Below, piece by piece: positions 43,733-47,682 of a DNA stretch of 47,682 nt. Within the stretch, counting starts at the first letter, position 1, and the number at the start of each line of letters is the position of its first letter. Both the position numbers and the translations under genes were made by a program. Source of the stretch: an uncultured Pelagibacteraceae bacterium (GTDB lineage Bacteria; Pseudomonadota; Alphaproteobacteria; Pelagibacterales; Pelagibacteraceae); contig CACKYN010000008.1 of NCBI GenBank assembly GCA_902604355.1, forward strand, positions 1 through 47,682, given 5' to 3'. A model generated the notes under the pieces. It searched no databases and was not told the DNA's origin. It was given only the letters and a program-made list of their open reading frames with translations.

Positions 43733-44171
43733 CTATTTTGTCCACGAATTGAACAAAGTCTTGTTCTTCTCTGAAGTTACGATAAACAGATGCAAAACGA
43801 ACATAAGCAACAGGATCTAAATCTTTTAAACCTTCCATTACCATTGTTCCAATTGTGCTAGTTGAAATTTCACTTTGGCCAAGTTCTTCTAAAGCTCTTG
43901 AAACTTTACTGATAAATTTTTCAGCAGTACCAGTATCTATAGGTCTTTTTTTTAGTGCTATATATATTGATTTGGAAAGTTTATCTCTATCAAATGCAGA
44001 TTTTCTTCCGTTCTTTTTAACAACCATCAGTTCTCTAAATTGAATTCTTTCAAATGTAGTAAATCTTTCACCACAAACGCACATTCTCCTTCTTCTTATA
44101 GCAGTACCATCTTCGGTAGGGCGTGAGTCAACAACAGAGGTCTCACCTTTTTTTTCGCAGGGGCAAATCAT
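43713..44171 (-). CDS. nrdR: Transcriptional repressor NrdR with CxC zinc knuckles
   Basis: NrdR represses ribonucleotide reductase genes when dATP is high. It has a short zinc ribbon and an ATP-cone (about 48-138: LMVVKKNGRKSAFDRDKLSKSIYIALKKRP). The core VVDSRPTEDGTAIRRRRMCVCGERFTTFER is intact. In the usual family both zinc knuckles are CxxC (CPxC at the start, CxxC later). Here both are CxC: C3-P-C5 and C32-V-C34 (approximate numbering). The length (152) is normal. It lies between glyA and ribD, the standard alphaproteobacterial order. Confidence 0.94.
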   Translation of the reverse strand: MICPCEKKGETSVVDSRPTEDGTAIRRRRMCVCGERFTTFERIQFRELMVVKKNGRKSAFDRDKLSKSIYIALKKRPIDTGTAEKFISKVSRALEELGQSEISTSTIGTMVMEGLKDLDPVAYVRFASVYRNFREEQDFVQFVDKIDVFKKK

Positions 44172-44174
44172 TAA

Positions 44175-45482
44175 TTAAAGATTCTTATATATTGGAAATG
44201 AAGAAGTTAAAGCAATAACTTCATTTCTGACTTCATCTTCTACTTTGCTGTTGTCATCTGGTTTTTCTGATAAACCTTTAAGAGTTTTTGTAATCAGTTC
44301 ACCTACTTTCTTACATTCATTCAAACCAAAACCACGTGTTGTAACAGCTTGTGTTCCAAGTCTTATACCAGATGTTACCATTGGCTTTTCTGTATCAAAA
44401 GGAATACCATTTTTATTACAAGTAATATTAGCTCTTGATAAGCTTTCGGCAGCCAAGTTACCTTTTACATTGTAAGGACGCAAGTCAACCAACATAAGAT
44501 GCGTATCAGTACCATCAGAATAAATTTTAAAACCATTATTTTTTAGAGTTTCTGCTAAAATTTTTGCATTTGCTAAAACGGATTTAATATAGTCTTGAAA
44601 ATCAGGCTGAAGAGCTTCTAAGAAACCAGCTGCTTTAGCTGCAATAACATGCATTAATGGTCCACCCTGATAGCCAGGAAAAACTGCTGTGTTAAATTTT
44701 TTTGATAATTCTTCGTGATTAGTTAAAATTATTCCACCTCTTGCACTTCTGAAAACTTTATGCGTAGTAGATGTAACTACATGAGCATAGTCACATGGGT
44801 TTGGATATCCCTTTCCAGCAACCAGACCTGAAAAATGTGCCATGTCAACCATTAGATATGCTCCAACTTTGTCTGCAATTTCTCTAAATCTTTTAAAATC
44901 TATAACTCTTGAATATGCACTTCCACCCGCAATTATCAATTTTGGTTTGTGTTCTAAGGCAAGTTTTTCAACGTTGTCATAATCTATAAGTTCAGATTTT
45001 TTATCAACATCGTAGCCTATCGGATTAAACCATTTTCCCGACATTGAAATTTTTAAACCATGAGTAATATGACCTCCTGAATTTAAACTCATACCCATAA
45101 AAGTATCACCAGGTTTTAATAATGCCAAAAATACAGCACCATTAGCTTGAGCTCCTGAGTGTGGCTGCGCATTAGCAAATTTACAATTGAAAAGTTTTTT
45201 TAATCTTTCTATTGCTAAATTTTCAGCAACATCAACATGCTCACATCCATTATAATATCTTTTACCAGGGTAACCTTCGGCGTATTTATTAGTTAGAACT
45301 GAACCTTGAGCTTCTAAAACAGCTTGAGAAACTATATTTTCTGAAGCAATCAATTCTATATGTTGTTGCTGTCTTATAAGTTCATCTTGAATTGCCTTGT
45401 AAAGTTCTGGGTCTTTTGAAGATAAACTATCTTCAAAAAAACTTTTATAGCTTTCGTTTATATAATTTTTTTCACTAGACAT
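44175..45482 (-). CDS. glyA: Serine hydroxymethyltransferase
   Basis: GlyA interconverts serine and glycine with tetrahydrofolate and is the main source of one-carbon units. [40 protein letters not shown], the PLP-lysine region [16 protein letters not shown], and [19 protein letters not shown] are present. The lysine context [11 protein letters not shown] differs from the common THKTLRGPRGG but keeps the catalytic Lys. It is 435 residues and its start shares one base with the stop of rpiB. Confidence 0.97.
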   Translation of the reverse strand: MSSEKNYINESYKSFFEDSLSSKDPELYKAIQDELIRQQQHIELIASENIVSQAVLEAQGSVLTNKYAEGYPGKRYYNGCEHVDVAENLAIERLKKLFNCKFANAQPHSGAQANGAVFLALLKPGDTFMGMSLNSGGHITHGLKISMSGKWFNPIGYDVDKKSELIDYDNVEKLALEHKPKLIIAGGSAYSRVIDFKRFREIADKVGAYLMVDMAHFSGLVAGKGYPNPCDYAHVVTSTTHKVFRSARGGIILTNHEELSKKFNTAVFPGYQGGPLMHVIAAKAAGFLEALQPDFQDYIKSVLANAKILAETLKNNGFKIYSDGTDTHLMLVDLRPYNVKGNLAAESLSRANITCNKNGIPFDTEKPMVTSGIRLGTQAVTTRGFGLNECKKVGELITKTLKGLSEKPDDNSKVEDEVRNEVIALTSSFPIYKNL

Positions 45483-45907
45483 TATATTTTTTTAATTCTT
45501 TTTGTATGTCTTCCACCTTCAAATTTAGTATTTAAAAAAACACTAACACAATTTAAAGCATTTTTTTTAGTTAATAACCTTGATCCCAATGTAATGATAT
45601 TTGCATCATTATGCAATCTTGATAATTTTGTTGATTTTAAATTAAAACATTGAGCGGCTCGAATATTTTTGTGTTTATTTGCCGCAATATTCATACCTGT
45701 TCCAGATCCACAAACTAAAATTCCAACATTATTTTTACTAATTTTTACTTTTCTAGCAACCTTATGAGCGTAATCAGGATAATCTACTCTGTTATTAGAG
45801 GACGGTCCTAAATCAAAATAATTCATTTTTTTTTTAAGAAGGTGTTTTTTAATGATTTCTTTTAATTTAAACCCAGCATGATCAGAAGAAATATATATTT
45901 TTTTCAA
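45482..45907 (-). CDS. rpiB: Ribose-5-phosphate isomerase B
   Basis: RpiB interconverts ribose-5- and ribulose-5-phosphate. [33 protein letters not shown] and [17 protein letters not shown] (catalytic Cys) are the family features, with [29 protein letters not shown] after them. No ATG fits the start. A TTG at 45907 (LKKIYIS) gives the family length; another TTG at 45928 would overlap the upstream gene by 20 bases and add residues with no counterpart. Confidence 0.9.
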   Translation of the reverse strand: MKKIYISSDHAGFKLKEIIKKHLLKKKMNYFDLGPSSNNRVDYPDYAHKVARKVKISKNNVGILVCGSGTGMNIAANKHKNIRAAQCFNLKSTKLSRLHNDANIITLGSRLLTKKNALNCVSVFLNTKFEGGRHTKRIKKI

Positions 45908-45908
45908 A

Positions 45909-46550
45909 CTAATTAAATTTATAATCAAGAACGCAAGCTACAAGGTGAATCCTATTTTCCTCACCTCCGTTAAATGCATTGTGATATTTAGTATTATTTG
46001 TAACCCATACAGAACCGTCTGCGGGCATATGTTTTGCAACATTATCTATTACCATTAAACAACCTGGGTTAGTAATAATTGGTATGTGAAGTCTTGGTTC
46101 AGGATCTCTATGCCAACTCAAAGTAGATCTAGGTTCTTTTAAAAGAATTCTTATTCTACCCAATTTATATTTTGAAGAAAGTACATCATACACTTCCTTA
46201 AAATATGTATTTTCATAATCTTTAATAAATTCTGAATATTGTGACTCATCGACTTTAATATCTCTTGAAACTTCTTTTCCAGTTTTATCAGGTTTAGTCC
46301 AATAAACTCCCCTAGCTTTGCTGCCTTTTATTGAGTCTGGGTCTCCGGGTATTTGAGTTAGTGAAATAGCTCCAAAGTGAGTTACACCTCCACCATCATC
46401 AAATTTTTTAATATTTACAATTTGATTGTATGCTTCTTGCAATTTATCTATATCAAATTTTATGTTCTGTTTCTGAAAATCACTGAAATCTAAAATTCTT
46501 TCCTCTTTTTTTATATTCAGGTCTACAATTTTTGTGTTATCTATAGTCAT
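45909..46550 (-). CDS. Aspartyl/asparaginyl beta-hydroxylase-like dioxygenase
   Basis: The C-terminal half has the facial-triad pattern of a 2-oxoglutarate/Fe(II) enzyme: His147-x-Asp149 in LSWHRDPEPRLHIPI, distal His190 in TKYHNAFNGG, and Arg200 in ENRIHLVA for 2-oxoglutarate. This is the Asp/Asn beta-hydroxylase fold. The first about 110 residues are not recognisable. The length is 213 residues. The substrate (protein side chain or small molecule) is unknown. It is the first gene of the rpiB-glyA-nrdR-rib row and diverges from hemB. Confidence 0.78.
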   Translation of the reverse strand: MTIDNTKIVDLNIKKEERILDFSDFQKQNIKFDIDKLQEAYNQIVNIKKFDDGGGVTHFGAISLTQIPGDPDSIKGSKARGVYWTKPDKTGKEVSRDIKVDESQYSEFIKDYENTYFKEVYDVLSSKYKLGRIRILLKEPRSTLSWHRDPEPRLHIPIITNPGCLMVIDNVAKHMPADGSVWVTNNTKYHNAFNGGEENRIHLVACVLDYKFN

Positions 46551-46560
46551 CGAAATTGTG

Positions 46561-46591
46561 TTGTACTTATAATTTTATATATTTGTATAAT
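46561..46591 (+). promoter_or_regulatory. Putative hemB promoter
   Basis: A perfect -10 box TATAAT (46586-46591) is preceded by TTGTAC (46561-46566) with a 19-base spacer. The predicted start near 46598 leaves a leader of about 25 bases before the hemB ATG at 46624. Confidence 0.45.
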
Positions 46592-46623
46592 ACTTTTGTC
46601 GCATTAATAGAGTATATTTGAAC

Positions 46624-47613
46624 ATGATTACAGGAAAATATCCAAATTTAAGATTAAGAAGAAACAGAAAGGAATCATGGACTAGAAAGCTGGTTCAAGA
46701 AAACACACTTAGTCCAAATGATTTTATATTACCAATTTTCTTAATAGATGGATCAAATAAAAAAGAATCAATATCTACGATGCCAGGTGTTTTTAGATAT
46801 ACAATAAATAGAGTTTCTCAAATAGTGGATAAAGCAATTAAAAAAGGTATTCCAATGGTAGCTCTTTTCCCTAAAACAAAAAATTCTTTGAAAAATGATT
46901 TAGGTAGTGAGTCCTTAAATGAAAATAATTTAGTTTGCAGGGCAATATTAGAAATTAAAAAAAGATATAAAAACCAAATTGGAATTATGTGTGATGTTGC
47001 GCTAGATCCTTACACATCACATGGTCATGATGGATTAATAAAGTCTAATCAAATAATTAATGATGAAACAATTGAAGTGTTAATAAATCAATCTTTATTA
47101 CATGCTGAAATGGGATGTGATGTTCTTGCACCTTCAGATATGATGGATGGGAGAATAGGAAAAATAAGAAAAGCACTTGATAATTCTAATTTTAAAAATA
47201 CTCAAATTTTATCCTATGCTGCAAAGTATGCCTCTAGTTTTTATGGACCTTTTAGAGATGCCGTTGGTTCTAAAAGCTCACTTAAAGGAGATAAAAAAAC
47301 TTATCAAATGGACTTTAGAAATAGTGGCGAGGCTATACGGGAAGTTGCTTTGGATATTAGGGAAGGTGCAGATATGATTATGGTTAAACCAGGGATGCCA
47401 TATTTAGACATTATTAAATCAATAAAAGAAAAATTTAAAATTCCAGTTTTTGCATACCAAGTTTCTGGTGAATATAGTCTTTTAGAAACTGCTATTAATA
47501 AAAAACTAATAGAAAAAAATGCAGTTTATGAAAGTTTAATTTCTTTTAAACGTGCAGGAGCAAATGCTATTGTTTCATATTACGCTGATAGAATAGACAA
47601 AATTTTAGAATAA
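46624..47613 (+). CDS. hemB: Delta-aminolevulinic acid dehydratase (porphobilinogen synthase)
   Basis: HemB joins two 5-aminolevulinate molecules to form porphobilinogen in heme synthesis. LRRNRKESWTRKLVQENTLSPNDFILPIFL at the start, MCDVALDPYTSHGHDGLI (Mg-type metal region without the zinc Cys trio), SYAAKYASSFYGPFRDAVGS (Schiff-base Lys) and MVKPGMPYLDII, FAYQVSGEY are characteristic. The ATG at 46624 is preferred to the TTG two codons earlier. The length is 329 residues. Confidence 0.96.
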   Translation: MITGKYPNLRLRRNRKESWTRKLVQENTLSPNDFILPIFLIDGSNKKESISTMPGVFRYTINRVSQIVDKAIKKGIPMVALFPKTKNSLKNDLGSESLNENNLVCRAILEIKKRYKNQIGIMCDVALDPYTSHGHDGLIKSNQIINDETIEVLINQSLLHAEMGCDVLAPSDMMDGRIGKIRKALDNSNFKNTQILSYAAKYASSFYGPFRDAVGSKSSLKGDKKTYQMDFRNSGEAIREVALDIREGADMIMVKPGMPYLDIIKSIKEKFKIPVFAYQVSGEYSLLETAINKKLIEKNAVYESLISFKRAGANAIVSYYADRIDKILE

Positions 47614-47682
47614 TTATTTCAAAGAGTTTAAAAAAATTACTCTACTATTAGGATAGTTTAAATTATTTGGTTTCAAGATTGT
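47614..47682 (-). CDS. C-terminal end of an opposing gene (partial)
   Basis: On the minus strand a frame is open from the window edge for 22 codons and stops with TAA at 47614-47616, directly against the hemB stop. The visible residues (ending PNSRVIFLNSLK) are too few to identify. The back-to-back stop codons fit the compact convergent gene ends seen elsewhere in the window. Confidence 0.4.
   Translation of the reverse strand, partial: TILKPNNLNYPNSRVIFLNSLK

Overview
The window is a 47.7 kb piece of a very AT-rich, tightly packed alphaproteobacterial chromosome. Everything points to SAR11 (Pelagibacterales, Candidatus Pelagibacter-like). Genes overlap or lie a few bases apart, spacers are tiny, and Lys, Asn and Ile codons are very common. 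A tandem SAM-II/SAM-V riboswitch precedes metY, and a membrane pyrophosphatase replaces cytosolic pyrophosphate waste with proton pumping. The gene neighbourhoods are those of Alphaproteobacteria: tmk-holB-metG-tatD-MBL, recG-sdhE, rpmF-plsX-ihfA-merR, and thiL-nusB-ribH-ribB-ribE-ribD-nrdR-glyA. The organism call is inferred from gene content and style, not from a marker tree.

Layout: 1-3.0 kb is the end of gyrA, coaD (frame broken in an A run), a periplasmic cyclophilin and tgt. 3.06-7.1 kb holds tRNA-Lys, an M48 protease, a DUF502 membrane protein, recG, sdhE and tRNA-Ser. 7.2-11.0 kb is a RarD-type exporter followed by three cell-wall genes (MltB-like transglycosylase, SPOR lipoprotein, D,D-carboxypeptidase) that run straight into tmk-holB-metG-tatD-MBL (11-15.6 kb). 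15.5-17.8 kb on the minus strand holds a glutathione peroxidase, nhaA and a zinc-ribbon membrane protein. 17.8-20.3 kb holds tRNA-Pro, an NDUFS4-like complex I subunit, an SbmA/BacA-type transporter, glpX and tRNA-Glu.

20.3-25.9 kb is the accessory part. It carries a GIY-YIG protein, a two-domain glycosyltransferase, a GT11-type glycosyltransferase and a complete tyrosine recombinase. A dif/lox-shaped inverted repeat abuts the recombinase start codon. A two-helix small membrane protein, an unassigned structured RNA of about 200 nt ending in a strong terminator, a short Ogt-type alkyltransferase and 0.5 kb of apparently empty DNA follow.

25.9-31.2 kb (minus strand) is a long row: rplM-rpsI-argC-lipoprotein-hom-AEC transporter-DMT transporter. 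It diverges from the riboswitch-controlled metY (31.36 kb), so homoserine production and its use for methionine lie back to back. 32.7-36.6 kb has ctaA, a chorismate mutase, rpmG, a MerR regulator, ihfA, plsX, rpmF and a bc1-complex chaperone whose start codon overlaps that of divergent bamE. 37.0-46.6 kb (minus) has hppA, thiL, nusB, the riboflavin genes, nrdR, glyA, rpiB and an Asp/Asn-hydroxylase-like protein. hemB and the last codons of an opposing gene close the window.

The most notable observations are the unassigned terminated RNA beside the recombinase, the recombinase-adjacent inverted repeat, loss or shortening of zinc-binding cysteines in Tgt, NrdR and a zinc-ribbon protein, the poly(A) frame break in coaD, the tandem SAM riboswitches and the CATG-sharing divergent start codons of bamE and the bc1 chaperone.
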